From Aphelidium insulamus (taxonomy: Eukaryota; Aphelidiomycota; Aphelidea; Aphelidiaceae), in the NCBI GenBank assembly GCA_036784855.1, contig JAZDSV010000041.1, positions 1 to 64,000 of the forward strand: 64,000 bases of DNA, written 5' to 3'. Both the position numbers and the translations under genes were made by a program. The notes beneath the pieces were generated by a model, which saw only the letters and a list, made by a program, of their open reading frames with translations, was not told where the DNA came from and did no database searches. Of the stretch, positions 24,466 through 36,017 are shown piece after piece (positions within the stretch are counted from its first letter, which is position 1; each line of letters begins with the position of its first letter).

Positions 24466-25445
24466 ATGACCGTGACAGAAATGGTCGACTGCGACGCGGA
24501 GCAGGTCGGTGTATGGCTCTACGTGTCGATGTTGGCACTGATACCTTAACCACTATCTACTTGCACATCACTCAACGCTGGCATTCTGTAGGCCCGCCTG
24601 ATGGAGGAGGACATGTGCATACGGGTGGACGAAGACGATCGCCCCGTTGGCGCCGGCTCCAAAAAGTTTTGCCACCTGCGCGCCAATATAGAGTCGGGCG
24701 CGGCGCTGCACCGTGCATTCAGTGTGTTCCTCTTTGACGCGGAGGGCAGGTTGCTGTTGCAGCAGCGTGCGCCCGCCAAGATCACGTTCCCGGAGCACTG
24801 GACCAACACGTGCTGCTCACATCCACTGCACTGCACGGCCGAAATGGAGTCTGCGCAGCAGATGGGTGTGCGCCGAGCAGCCGTGCGCAAATTGCACCAC
24901 GAGCTTGGCATACCCACCACCTCGATGGATCCCACCGACTTCACATACTTGACCCGCATTCTCTACAAGGCGCCTTCGTGTGGCGACTGGGGCGAGCATG
25001 AAGGCAAGTATGTCAGTATACTATAGTTTGTACGATGCAATTCTAGATACAGTACTGATATACATATCATCATATGGCCACAATGGACCTGTGTATAATA
25101 CGAGATTGATAATAATCCACCTTGTGCAGTGGATTACATACTGTTCCATCAGGCACGGCCAGGTGCCGAGTATGTGGTGAAGCCGTCTGACAACGAAGTG
25201 ATGGCCGTGCGGTATGTCACTGCCGACCAGCTGCGACAACTGTTTCGGGATGCCGGTATGTATGGATGCATTACTTTATACTGTCACTTGACTATCAAGA
25301 CGCGGGGCTGGTCAAGGTCACGCCGTGGTTCCGAATGATTTGTGAAGCGTTCTTGTTCAAGTGGTGGGCGGCGCTGGACGCCGGTTGCGCCATGGATCAG
25401 TTGGTGTCGCCAGAGGAATCTTCGGCTATTCATCGGCTCTCGTAG
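24466..25445 (+). CDS. IDI1: Isopentenyl-diphosphate delta-isomerase, 240 aa
   Basis: It interconverts IPP and DMAPP in isoprenoid synthesis. Exons: 24466-24504, 24592-25003, 25130-25255, 25300-25445. The type I Nudix-fold features are clear: 'HRAFSVFLFDAEGRLLLQQR', 'TNTCCSHPL' with the catalytic Cys, the Nudix-like helix 'GVRRAAVRKLHHELGI', 'WGEHEVDYILF' with the catalytic Glu, and 'PWFRMICEAFLFKWW' at the end. The second intron (25004-25129, 126 nt) is GC-AG: only the donor G|GCAAGT joins 'GEHE' to 'VDYILF' in frame, while the GT four bases later does not. There is no mitochondrial leader, so cytosolic or peroxisomal action is expected. Confidence 0.95.
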
Positions 25446-25596
25446 CTACCGCCATTCAATGTGCATACGGCTGGCAATACATTCCGATATTTATGACACG
25501 TAGTTACTTGTTCTGTAGAATGAAGACACGGAACATAAACACACATGAATCGTCCATATCAAAGCACATGTTTAATTACGATAAATTAAGTCACTT

Positions 25597-28500
25597 TCAC
25601 TTTCGCTTGCCGCGCTTGCTACTCTGCGTCGAAGAAGCAGAGGCGGGCTTGTCGGAAGCGCTAAGCGCAGCAGATCCGCGGCGCTTGCTAGTAGTGGCAC
25701 TTGGCTTCACAATCTCCACGTCGTCATCGTCATCATCATCGTTGTTGTTGTTGTTGTTCAAATCTTTTGTCAGCAGGTTGACCAGTGTCTGGCAGCGGCG
25801 CGTCAGCTCGGCAACGGTGCGCGACTTGATGAACCAGTCAAAGCGGAAAATGGGGTGCTGACGAATGTCCCGGCGCATCAGATCGTACGCATCGTCGCGG
25901 TTGTAGCCGTACTTTTGCAGCGCCACCACCATGAAGCGATCCTCCTCCTCCGTGTAGTTCTTGCCCTTTTGATTGTTGCCATATGGGATGTACAGCTCGT
26001 ACAGCGGGTGACGGTACTCTTTTAAAATTTTCGTCAGCTGCTCCTGGACAGTGTCCCGCTTGCGCAGCTTCTCCTCCCCCTTTTCAATGCGGTCAATGAG
26101 CGACTCAGAGTCGGCCAGTTCGTCGATGCGGGCCCAAAACACTTTTGAGTAGGCCTTCACGTCGTCCAGGGTCTTGCCCTCAACCTCGCGAGCAATCTCC
26201 GCCAGTTTTGTGCGGCCGTACTTTTCGCACCCACGCATAAAGGCGTTGAAGTCACGACGAATCCAGTTCCCGAAACCTTGCGTCTTTAGTGATTCCATCT
26301 CCTCGCGCTCGGCGTCCGTTAGCGGTTCCGCAGTGTCGACCTGGTGCTGCTCCTCTGCTTGTCGTGCCTCCAGCGCTTCTGTGCTTTCCCCCGCTGCGGC
26401 ACTGCCACTCGGCAACGGGATCTTGTAGTCGACTTCGCGCCAGTAGTGCAGCAACTCTTTTCGCTGTAGCTCGGCCAGTCGCGGCGGGTAGAATTGGAAA
26501 TCGCTAATGTTGACCTGACGCGATGGGCGCGGCACTTTCGGCTCGTTGGATTTGGTGGAAGTTTGCATCGTCTGGCGGTAGTACTCGTCGATGGAGTAGC
26601 CGCCCACCTTTTTCTCGCGCCGCGCCGGTGCAATCCACTCCAGCGCCACCTGCTCCTCCTTCTTGTTGGGCACGCGGCTGAAATTCTTGCCCTCAAATTC
26701 GTACATGTTGTTGGAGTCCAGCGAAAAGTCTTGCAAGTCATTCAGGCCGAGTGTGGCAAACTTCTTGTCCAGCAGCTTAGTGCGCTCCTCGCCCTTCTTC
26801 AAGATGTCGTCGATGCTCTCGTCCATATTCAGACCAGTGTTTGTGCCGCGTAGAATAGAGTCGGCGCCATGCTTGATCATTTGCACAAGTTCGTTCTTGG
26901 CCAGCGCCTTGTTCTGCATAGCCACGCGGCCCTGCTGGATGACAAGTTGATCCAGTCGCAGCTTGCTCGCCGCACGCTCAATCACCTTTTCCTCGATGGC
27001 ATTTTCCGTCACAAAGCGAAACACGTGCACCTGCTTCTTCTGGCCAATGCGGTGTGCACGATCTATACAGTTAGTAAAGAATATTTAACACCGAAACACA
27101 ATTTGCGCACCTTCAGCTTGCAGGTCCACCTGCGGATTCCAGTCGTTGTCGTACATGATCACCGTGTCGGCGGTGGCCAAGTTGATGCCAAGACCGCCGG
27201 CGCGAGTTGTCAGCAGAAAGATAAATTTGTCGCTGCCGGGCTGGTTGAACGCATCAATATCTCGAATGCGATCTTCGTGCGCCGTCTGCCCGTCCAGTCG
27301 ACAATATTTGTATCCACGCCAGGCACAGTAATCTTCCAGGATGTCCAACAAGCGCGACATCTGGCTAAAGAGAAGGACACGTGAGCCCTTGGCCTTCAGC
27401 GCCGTGAGCAGCTTGTCCAGCAGTGCCATTTTGCCCGCATTGTCCACCATGTGCTGGTCAGTGGTGTACGGCGGCCCCGGCTCGGCGCCGTCAAACAGGT
27501 ACGGATGGTTGCAGCATTTGCGCAGCTGCATCACAATGTTGAGCAGCCGAGTCTTGCCATCGCGTGTGTCCTTCACCGCGCCATTCACCGCCTCCACGTC
27601 TTTGGACAGAATTTTCTGATACCACGAGCGCTGCATCTCCGACATGCCAACGTACAGATTGATCCGCTTCTTGGGCAGCAGGGACTTTTCCACATCGGCC
27701 TTGAGGCGTCGAAGCAGGAATGGCCGTAACACGGCGTGCAGCTGCTTCACAACGCTGTCCTGGTTCTCGTGGTTGCCCTGCAAATACTCGTCAAACTCTT
27801 CGTACGAGGTGAAAATGTCGGGAAGCAGGAAATTCAGCAGCGCCCACAACTCTCGCAGATTATTCTGAATAATAAGTTATTGCATGCCGTAAATGCGTCA
27901 CAATATGTATGTATCTCACCTGAAGGGGAGTGCCGGTGATGAGAAGGCGATTGCGACAAGAGAACGTGCGGACAATTTGCGAGAGCAAACTATTTTCATT
28001 CTTGATACGATGCGCTTCGTCAATGACAATGTAACCCCAGGCAAACTTGCGCAGATGCGCCTTCTCCAACATGCAGATCTCGTACGACGAAATGCACACC
28101 TCCCAGTCACCGGCCATCAGACGGTCTTGCACCAGTTGCACACGTTCGGCCTTCCCGCCGTTAAACAAGAGAACTTTAAAATCGGGCACCCAGCGTGCAA
28201 ATTCGTTGGCCCAGTTCTGCAGCGTGGACTTTGGCACCAGCACCAGATGCGGTCCGGGAATGTTACGAAAATGCTTCAAGTAGCCCAGGAATGAGATGGT
28301 TTGCAGCGTTTTACCCTGAGAAAGAGTTAATACTACTTTGTGCACACAGTATGATATGCACGCATACCAAACCCATTTCGTCGGCCAGGATGCCATTAAT
28401 GCCGTGCTCAAAGAGAGAAATCATCCAATTCAGACCCTGGACTTGGTAGTCGCGCAACGTGCCACCAGTGACGTAGACGGGAGACTCTGAGAACACCGTC

Positions 28501-28886
28501 TCGGTGCTCAGTGGTGCCTGCGACTCCTCGTTGCCATCCAGCTCGTCCTGCAACAACTCCTCGTCCTCCTCCTTCTCGGAGCGGCGACCACGGCGTCCCT
28601 CCTTCACCGCTGCCGCTTCCTTCTTATGGCGGGCAGATGAGGACTTGGACTTGGCAGATGCCGCGGCGGCTTCTTGCGCATTTTCCAGCAAGCCCTTGGA
28701 CTTGATGAAGTGGGCAAAGAGGTCCGTCTGGCCCAGCAGGAACTTGTACCGCCCGATGGTGTCCTTGACTTTGTGCGACTCCAGCTGCTCTTTCGCGTCC
28801 CGCAATGCTCCGGCCGAAGTGCTATCGGAGGTCTTGATACGCTTGGCGGGCGCCGCAACCTCGTCACTTTGGTGTTCGTCGGTCAT
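25597..28886 (-). CDS. ISWI/SMARCA5: ISWI-type chromatin remodelling ATPase, 1044 aa
   Basis: Exons: 28886-28368, 28315-27920, 27864-27111, 27062-25597. It slides nucleosomes using ATP. In order: a basic/acidic N-terminal region, the SNF2 helicase core with '[21 protein letters not shown]' (Walker A), '[11 protein letters not shown]' (DEAH box), '[21 protein letters not shown]', '[18 protein letters not shown]' and '[16 protein letters not shown]', then the HAND region ('[13 protein letters not shown]'), SANT ('[14 protein letters not shown]') and SLIDE ('[20 protein letters not shown]'). HAND-SANT-SLIDE identifies ISWI rather than CHD or SNF2. The tail has a run of six Asn followed by seven Asp, then basic residues likely to act as a nuclear signal. 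It converges with the isomerase gene (151-bp gap). Confidence 0.97.
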
Positions 28887-29537
28887 TTTTGTCCGTGATT
28901 AGCTGTTCGGGCCACAATGCTGCAATGCTAAATAAATATTAGACAAGATAAATATAGTATATTTTCATGCGCCGGAAATATTTACATGCTTCTTTTCATG
29001 ATACTTATACAAAGTAGCGTTATAAGACTTTTGTCCTGTGAAAAACATGGGAGCAGTCACCAACCGTAACAACAAAGTGCTCGAAGCGTTTTTTGCCACG
29101 TTACAAGTGAATGCGGAAATTAAGAAATTCGTGCAATTAAATATCCGTGAACCATAATCTCCTTGTCGCAAGCCATAACGGAGCAAATTTGATTTGCAGT
29201 CCCTGTTCTATCTGAATGATCTCTACTGCGGGATGGAGACGCAATGGGTCTGTAAGAGATCAATCGCACTGTGTTATTGGCCAGCCCCGCAGCAAATCTA
29301 GGGGTAAGGTTAGGTTAGGTTGCTGCGCCACACTGCGCCACACTGCGCCCCTTTTGAGCCCCTTTTTGCCGTTTTGTCGTCGGTCGGTTGCGCGCGCAGC
29401 AAACAAACATCGCTGCCCAACAAACAAAAGTGTTTGCTGCGCGCTTCCTTTACAAGTTCGGTCATAGTATTGGACACACGCACACACACACGTGGGCCCT
29501 GACCACCACTACCACTCCCACTACTAGAGACACGACC
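28887..29537. other. Divergent promoter region between ISWI and the Cyc8-like gene
   Basis: No gene is visible. It contains GGTTAGGTTAGGTT near 29308-29321, a telomere-like but very short repeat, and CTGCGCCACA repeated almost three times (29322-29349). Both chromatin regulators probably draw their promoters from this 650-bp gap. Confidence 0.55.
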
Positions 29538-32073
29538 ATGTCCGTGCCAGCCGCGCAGACAGCGCACAGCTACCAGCCGACGCAGCTCCAGCCGAAAGCC
29601 ATGTCGCAGCATCTCCACGCGCAGCTGCAACGACCCGGCGGCAGTGGAATCGGAAATTTGCCGCCGCCCTCTGCTAATGGCGCCCCGCGATCCATGGTCT
29701 CCAGCGGTGGCAATCCGGGCGCTTCTGGCCAACATTCGCACCATCAAATGCCCGGCGGTGCAGGTCAACCCATGCCCGGCTACCAAATGCCACCACACGG
29801 CCAGATGGCCGCACCTGGCTACCCGGCATTGCATCAGCAACACCAGCAGCAGCAACACCTTCGTGGAACTAATATGGCACCTGTACCATCTCCGTACGGC
29901 ATGCAGCAAGCTGGCTACGGCGCGCCTCAGATTCCGCAGCAAGTCATGCAATCCCACGCAGCCTACCAGCAGTACCAGGCGCCCATTCAGTACGGCTCTC
30001 ATCAACGCGACTTGAACCATCCGCTCTTTCGATTGGCGACTTGTAATGAACAGGTCTGGCTGCAGATAGGTTGGTTTTTGTCCTTGATGAAAATGCTTTG
30101 ATCTTATATGTCACTTGCAGGCATCATGTCCGAGTCAATGGGCAACCATGACAGAGCGATGCAAGCGTTCGAGGCTGCTCTGCGCAACAATCCGTACTCG
30201 GTGCCAGCCTTGTCACGAATCGCGGCGAATTGCCGTGCCAAGGAACAATTTCCGCGCGCTGTCGAGTACTTTCAGCGCATATTAAATGTCGAGGGCAATA
30301 ATGGTGAAATTTGGGGGGCCCTCGGTCATTGTTACCTTATACTGGATGATTTGCCGAAAGCATATGCCGCCTATCAGCAGGCGCTTTACCATTTACCGAA
30401 TCCAAAGGTGCGTATATATATATATAGAGAGAGAGAGTCAAGTTAAGTTGCTTACACTGCATAGGTGCCTAAGCTGTGGTATGGAATTGGCATCTTGTAC
30501 GATCGCTATGGTTCATTTGACCATGCCGAAGAAGCTTTCAGCTCCGTGATCAAGATGGATCCAAAGTTTGAAAAGGCGAATGAAATCTACTTTCGCCTCG
30601 GCATCATTTACAAGCAGCAGGGAAAGCACGAACTGAGTTTGCAGGTGTGTGCTACAAGAGCTACTTTGTTTTGTTGCTTAGCTTACCGCAGTGCTTTCGG
30701 TACATTTTGCACTCGCCTCCCAAGCCGCTGACCGAAGTTGACATTTGGTTTCAAATTGGACATTTGTATGAAATGCAAAAGGAGGTATGCTCTATTATGT
30801 CCTCGTTCTTGTTTCGCCCCTTACTCTTTTCTAGTTCAAACTTGCGAAAGAAGCGTATGACAAGGTGCTGAATGAAAATCCGAATCACGCTAAAGTCCTG
30901 CAACAACTCGGATGGCTCTACCATCAACCCGAAACGTCATTTACCGACAAGGAAGGCGCTTTAAGCATGTTAGCCAAGTCTGTCGAGATCGATGCGGCAG
31001 ATCCGCAAAGCTGGTATTTCCTCGGTCGGTGCCACATGGACGCGCAAAACTACAATAAGGCGTACGAGGCGTATCAGCAGGCTGTGTATCGCGATGGCAG
31101 AAACCCGATATTTTGGTGCTCCATCGGCTTGTTGTACTACAAAATTAATCAATTTCGAGACTCACTCGACGCTTACAGCCGCGCTATTAGGCTTAATCCG
31201 TATATTAGTGAAGTGTGGTTTGACTTGGGCATTCTGTACGAGTCGTGCAACAATCAGATCCAAGACGCAATTGACGCATACACTCGCGCCGCCGAGCTGT
31301 CGCCCAACAATTCCAGCATTGCGCAGCGACTAGCTCACCTGAAGCACCGCCAAGCTAATCCAGATGCGCCTGCGCCGAGCAGTGACTCGCTGCCTTCGCC
31401 AATGATTCCCGATATGTCACTGGTTGCCGCAAAGGGACAGCAAAGTGGTCAAGCGCCTGGCCCGGCTGCCACTCCCGCTACAGCTCCCGGTAGCCGGCTT
31501 CCAGTAGAACCTACGGTTGGTGCAGTCACCAGCAGCGCAGAGAAATCCAATGAAATGCCACGGATAGCTCCACCCGTTGCCGACTCACACGAGACTGCTG
31601 CTGCCACCGAGGGCGCCCAATTAGAGGAGAAAGCGCCTGAGATTAATGGCGCAAATCGCGCGGAAACTCTATCGGACAGCACTGCTGATGCCGAAGATGC
31701 CGACCAAGCTGCCGAATCGACTGTGCGCAAAGATTCGTCAGACGATCAGGAGGATGATCAAGAGGAGAAGGAGACGGCATCACCCACCATGACCGAATCA
31801 CCCACGCCGTCAACAAAAGAGTTAGAGTCCGGCAAGAAGCGCTCGGCCACCAAGCGCACTGCCGGCGAAGCTGCCGATACGAAAAGAGCTGCCTCATCTC
31901 CCACCTCCTCCACGGCATCTAAAGATAAACGCGCCCGACTCCAGCGATCACCAGCCTCACACTCGCCGCCACTGCGAACATCATCTCGGCGAGCATCACC
32001 CGTTATGGCCGACAGCTCCCACTCGCCCACCACTGACCGTAGCAATGCATCAACGCCACCCGCCAGGGAGTAG
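29538..32073 (+). CDS. CYC8: Cyc8/Ssn6-like TPR transcriptional corepressor, 776 aa
   Basis: Exons: 29538-30069, 30121-30407, 30465-30644, 30692-30784, 30835-32073. The N-terminal ~150 residues are rich in Gln, Pro, His and Gly. They are followed by about ten TPR units, starting 'NEQVWLQIGIMSESMGNHD'. Diagnostic stretches are 'PKLWYGIGILYDRYGSFDHAEE', 'SPPKPLTEVDIWFQIGHLYE', 'VLQQLGWLYHQP', 'KSVEIDAADPQSWYFLGRCHM' and 'ISEVWFDLGILYESCNNQIQDA', which track yeast Cyc8 and the metazoan UTX TPRs. There is no JmjC domain, so it is the Cyc8 form. The last ~320 residues are disordered, acidic then Ser/Lys-rich. Expected to act in the nucleus with a Tup1-like partner, which is not in this window. Intron 2 carries TA and GA microsatellites. 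Confidence 0.93.
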
Positions 32074-32224
32074 AAGCAAGCGTAGTCACCGTGTGCATAT
32101 ATATCTTCATAAACTCTACAAGGATTGAATTGCCTAACTGTGGTGGTCAAAGTATTGTGATTGTGCTTGGAAGCAGCATAGGTTCACAGATTTTAAAAGT
32201 TTTAGTCACATGACTGCCCGGCGA

Positions 32225-33715
32225 CTAGTAGTCCATCACGCGCCGAATGGCTTCCACCACGCGAAACTTGTCTGGCACGTAAAATTTTTCAAATATAAGC
32301 GGGAACGGTGTGTCCCAGCCGCACACACGCTGAATGGGAGACTCGAGGCGCAGAAAGCATCGCTCCTGAATTGTTGATGCGACCTCGGCGGCGAACCCGG
32401 CCGTCAGTGGCGCCTCGTGCGATATAATTAGTCGGCCTGTTTTGTTGACGGATTTTTCCACAGTGTCCACGTCCCATGGGGCAAGTGTGCGCAGATCAAT
32501 CAGCTCCACTGACAGCCCGGGGAACTGGGTCTTGGCCAGCTGTAGCGCCCATTCAATGGTGTACAGCTGCGAACCATAGCTCACTATTGTGAGGTCCTTG
32601 CCTATCAAATTTACGTCAGCCATTGTCAAGCACGGTGAAGCTGCTTGCCTTCTTGTAGCACTTCAGCCTTTCCCAGCGGCAGTTCAAAGTCACCCGTGGG
32701 CACTTGTTCCACTGCACATTCTACTCAGCACACACATATATATATTAGACAAAGCTGTAACGTACCCGCGCTGCGATAAAGTATTTTCGGCTCTAGGAAC
32801 ACGACTGGATTCTGGTCACGAATGGAGGCCAGTAGTAGACCTTTGGCCTGGAGCGGCGATCGTGGCATCACCACCTTGACACCGGGAGTGTGACAAAAAT
32901 ATGCCTCCGGACTCTGTGAATGGTAGTGGCCGCCGTGGCCAACAGCAGAGCACGGTGCGCGCAATGTCAGACCACCGCAGTTGAACTGATTTCCCGAGCG
33001 ATATCGATACTTGGCGGCTTCATTAACAATCTAGATCATTGTTAAGAGATATTTGATGGTCAGCAATCATTGCCAGTTAACAAATGACACTTGCCTGGTC
33101 AAATGCAGGGAAAATGTAATCGGCGAATTGTATCTCGGCAATGGCAGTGTGGCCCATGGATGCCAGCCCCACGCCAAACCCTGCAATACCGCCCTCGGCC
33201 AGTGGGGTGTTGAATACGCGCTCGTTACCTGGACTGTCAGTGCTCACAGACGTTCCCGAGCATACTATTCTCCGTGGCGTACCATACTTTTGCAGCAGGC
33301 CCACAGTGCATCGAAACACCCCGCCAAATGCCACGTCTTCACCAAATACCACTGAGCGGTTTAACGAGAGAACAATACACATATACAGTGCAGCATACAT
33401 ACCGGCCTTGTCGTCAGAGTCCAGCGCAATATCCATGGCACTATTAATGGCCGTACACATGTTCATTTTTTGCACATCGTGCGCCTGCCCGCCAGTGCCG
33501 CCCGCGACATGCTGGAGACCAGGTGAGGCCAGCGCCCCCTCCGCCGTTGACTGTAAGTAGACCGATGCCGAGATGGTGGGGTTGTCTCCACCGGCAGCCA
33601 GCGCAGCGGTCACAGCACGTGAAGAGTGCAGATGGCGTGCAGCGTGGCGACGGTGGAGCAAGTGTGCGGCGACACCCTGCCTCTGCTGGAAGCGATGTGA
33701 CACGGCGCGCAGCAT
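32225..33715 (-). CDS. BCKDHB: Branched-chain 2-oxoacid dehydrogenase E1 beta, 410 aa
   Basis: The beta subunit of the mitochondrial complex that decarboxylates valine, leucine and isoleucine keto-acids. Exons: 33715-33403, 33351-33283, 33228-33095, 33030-32766, 32723-32649, 32601-32225 sum to 411 codons. Residues 1-~80 look like a mitochondrial leader. Matches to BCKDHB rather than PDHB: '[19 protein letters not shown]', '[20 protein letters not shown]', '[17 protein letters not shown]', '[14 protein letters not shown]', '[11 protein letters not shown]', '[12 protein letters not shown]'. Two introns are GC-AG: 33094-33031 (CAG|GCAAGT) and 32648-32602 (G|GCAAGC). In both, the nearby GT sites break the frame. 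The E1 alpha and E2 genes are not in this window. Confidence 0.96.
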
Positions 33716-34051
33716 TCAGTGTGGGAAGCGTGTTGGCTGTGTGAAATGGCCGTGTTACAATGTTATAAATAATGCTTGACTGTTGTGTATGTTGTGACTA
33801 TCGTGAATGCTAATATATGTTCAAAAATATATTATTTACATAATATATTTACATTCATTTACATAATATATGATATAATATGATCTGAGACTTCCATAGC
33901 ATCTGTCTACAAGACTACAATCACTTTACTTCTAAACTACGAGAAAATCATGAAAAGTCAACAGCATGATAAGCCACGCAAACCGCCATGCGCTGTCTCA
34001 CCCGGCCAGACAGTGATATAGCAGCAAATAGGCAGCGGAGAATAGTTTAGT
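33716..34051. other. AT-rich gap
   Basis: No gene is visible. CATTTACATAATATAT-like units recur between 33820 and 33880. It separates the BCKDHB promoter from the TMEM115 3' end. Confidence 0.6.
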
Positions 34052-35282
34052 TCAAATTGACGGCTCAGACTGCACCGAGTCTTTGGCGGCAGTATCCGAT
34101 TCTTTCGCAGAGTCCTTGGATGCCTGTATATTGTCATCTTCGCCACCGCCACCAGCAGGACCAGCTGGACGCAGAGAAGGCGAGGACGGTACCGGCGGCT
34201 GCTGCTGTAATTGCTTCATCCGCGACTCCAAAGTCTTGAGTGCCAGAGCACGTCGTCTCTCGGCCTCGGCGAGGTTCGCCTGACTGGCGGTGGCGGGCAG
34301 CGTGACAGACACGGATGATGTGCCGGCCACTGGCGACGGCAACGACTGGCCAAGCAGTGATCCAGACTGGGACGGCGGTGTAAGCAAATGCATACTATAC
34401 AGCAATTTGGTGGCTGGGCGGCATACGGCGCGCACTGCCGGCCTATTCACAGATGTTATAAATGATCATCGGTAGCAATTAACAACTACGCACTGTAGCG
34501 GGGTGGGAAAAAAGGTTGGCAGCGCGAACGCTTCAGAGCGGTCGCCACGCTGACCGTCCTGCAGTCGAATGTAGCGCAGAAAGAGCCACGCGGTCCACAT
34601 GCCAGTAAGCGTGAGTAGGAAGGGAGTCAAGGCATCAGCGCCGCGTATTATCAATATCAGCAACGCTGAGCAAGTGTACACTGCCGGCAGGTGCTTGATG
34701 CGTATCGAAATGAGTCCGTTGAATATGTTGACCGTGTGTTCGGGCAGCGACTGCTTGAATGCCACCACGTAACCGGCCAGCACGGCCCAGAACCCGTGCA
34801 CTGAGGTTGAAACAAGGCCGTGCGGTGAAGTATCTGCCTGCGGTGCCATCGTGACAGCGCTCAGCATCACCACTATGAATGTGGGCACAGCGGAAAGCGC
34901 GACCGTGAACTGCAGCAGCTGACGGCTGGACCAGCCGTGCTCGAGGTACCGCGAACAAGAGATGGCGGCCAGCAGGTCGGCGACAAGCCACAACAGATTC
35001 ATCTCGGTGAATGCAGCTGTAAGCACGGTCCACGGACGACTAGGTACAAGGGATGGCACCGCACCGAGGAACAGGAGCTATGTAGGCAGAGATTAGTGAC
35101 ACACTGACCACAAAGCCAATGCACACACGTACGGGCAAGGGATCGTTGTCGGCATCGGGTGAGGTGGCCGCAGCGTTTGCCGCACGCCACTGCACCAAGT
35201 ACGCAGTGAGAGAAAAGGCCACCAGGCACAATGCCACGGCTTTCGTGGCCGGCGGTGTCCGCGACTTCAGCCCGAGGATCAT
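34052..35282 (-). CDS. TMEM115: TMEM115-like Golgi rhomboid-fold protein, 374 aa
   Basis: Exons: 35282-35133, 35077-34494, 34442-34052 (introns 55 and 51 nt). It belongs to the catalytically dead rhomboid superfamily and is thought to work in Golgi retrograde transport. Features: an N-terminal hydrophobic segment, then 'LVPSRPWTVLTAAFTEMN', 'AISCSRYLEHGW', several membrane helices, 'SVHGFWAVLAGYVVAFKQSLPEH', 'WTAWLFLRYIR', 'RSEAFALPTFFPTPLQPAVR', and a cytosolic tail with the family signature 'AEAERRRALALKTLESRMKQL'. No Ser-His rhomboid dyad is visible. The tail ends in a Ser/Asp/Lys-rich disordered stretch. Start chosen as the first ATG giving the N-terminal hydrophobic helix. Confidence 0.9.
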
Positions 35283-36017
35283 GCACCGGTGACGTGACTT
35301 GTATAATCCAATTGATTGGATATTTAGTTACACTCGGCGCTGCTTGTTCCACACTACTTACTTACTTGCATATGCTCTGTAAAACATGAACTATTGGTAT
35401 TTCTTTTGTCACTTTAAGAGTAGCCCTAGTTGGATTACAAGGATATGGTGCATTTACATAGAGGCTCTGGCGTGTGAGTAGAAGACTATCATATTCTATC
35501 GATGCTTACTGATCATTACCTGTACGCAGTGCTTGAAGGTTGAAAGGAGTTGGCAGACAACGAGGTCTTGATGAGTAGTATTTAATCCTCATGACTAGTT
35601 AAATACCATTCATCTTGTTCGGCCATGCATACGAAGGTTCATTAAAAAGGACAAAAAGCGTAGAAGCTTCCTGTAATGACCATTACTAACAAAACGCTTC
35701 TGTAATCACACCGCGAGCAAGGCCATTATGCAGTAAGATTCTAATGAAGTGATTAGCATATGCATGGAAGAAATCAGGGTTAGGGCTCTGACGTCGACGC
35801 CCCTTTTGACAAGCGGCGCTTATATTTACCAGTTTGCCGCGCACGCTCGCTCCAGTAAACATTCGCACTTGTTGCCAGTTCACACTCTTCTCGCTCACCA
35901 CCCGCACACACTGCCCCGTCCCACCCACTGCACTCCGCTCACTGCCATTATATCCAGTGGTGGTGGTTGTGACTGCTACTATAGCTGCGAGCCAGTGAAG
36001 GAGGCTCTTGCGCACGC
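35283..36017. other. Divergent intergenic region
   Basis: No supported gene. A minus-strand frame at 35686-36015 starts with a hydrophobic stretch but ends against the SET gene start and looks like chance. It presumably holds promoters for TMEM115 and the SET3-like gene. CCCACCCACTGCACTCC-type runs lie near 35920. Confidence 0.5.

Noticed and set aside
25004-25010. GT donor four bases after the GC donor in IPP isomerase intron 2
   Set aside because: It shifts the frame and destroys the conserved GEHE-VDYILF junction.
28965-29186. 73-codon minus-strand frame upstream of ISWI
   Set aside because: Short, no recognisable features, lies in the promoter gap.
29300-29330. Telomeric repeat array (GGTTA)n
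   Set aside because: Only about three units, inside a promoter between two housekeeping genes; too short to be a telomere or a certain interstitial telomere.
35686-36015. 109-codon minus-strand frame with a hydrophobic start
   Set aside because: It lies in the promoter of the SET3-like gene, has no homology I can see, and its composition is that of non-coding flank.
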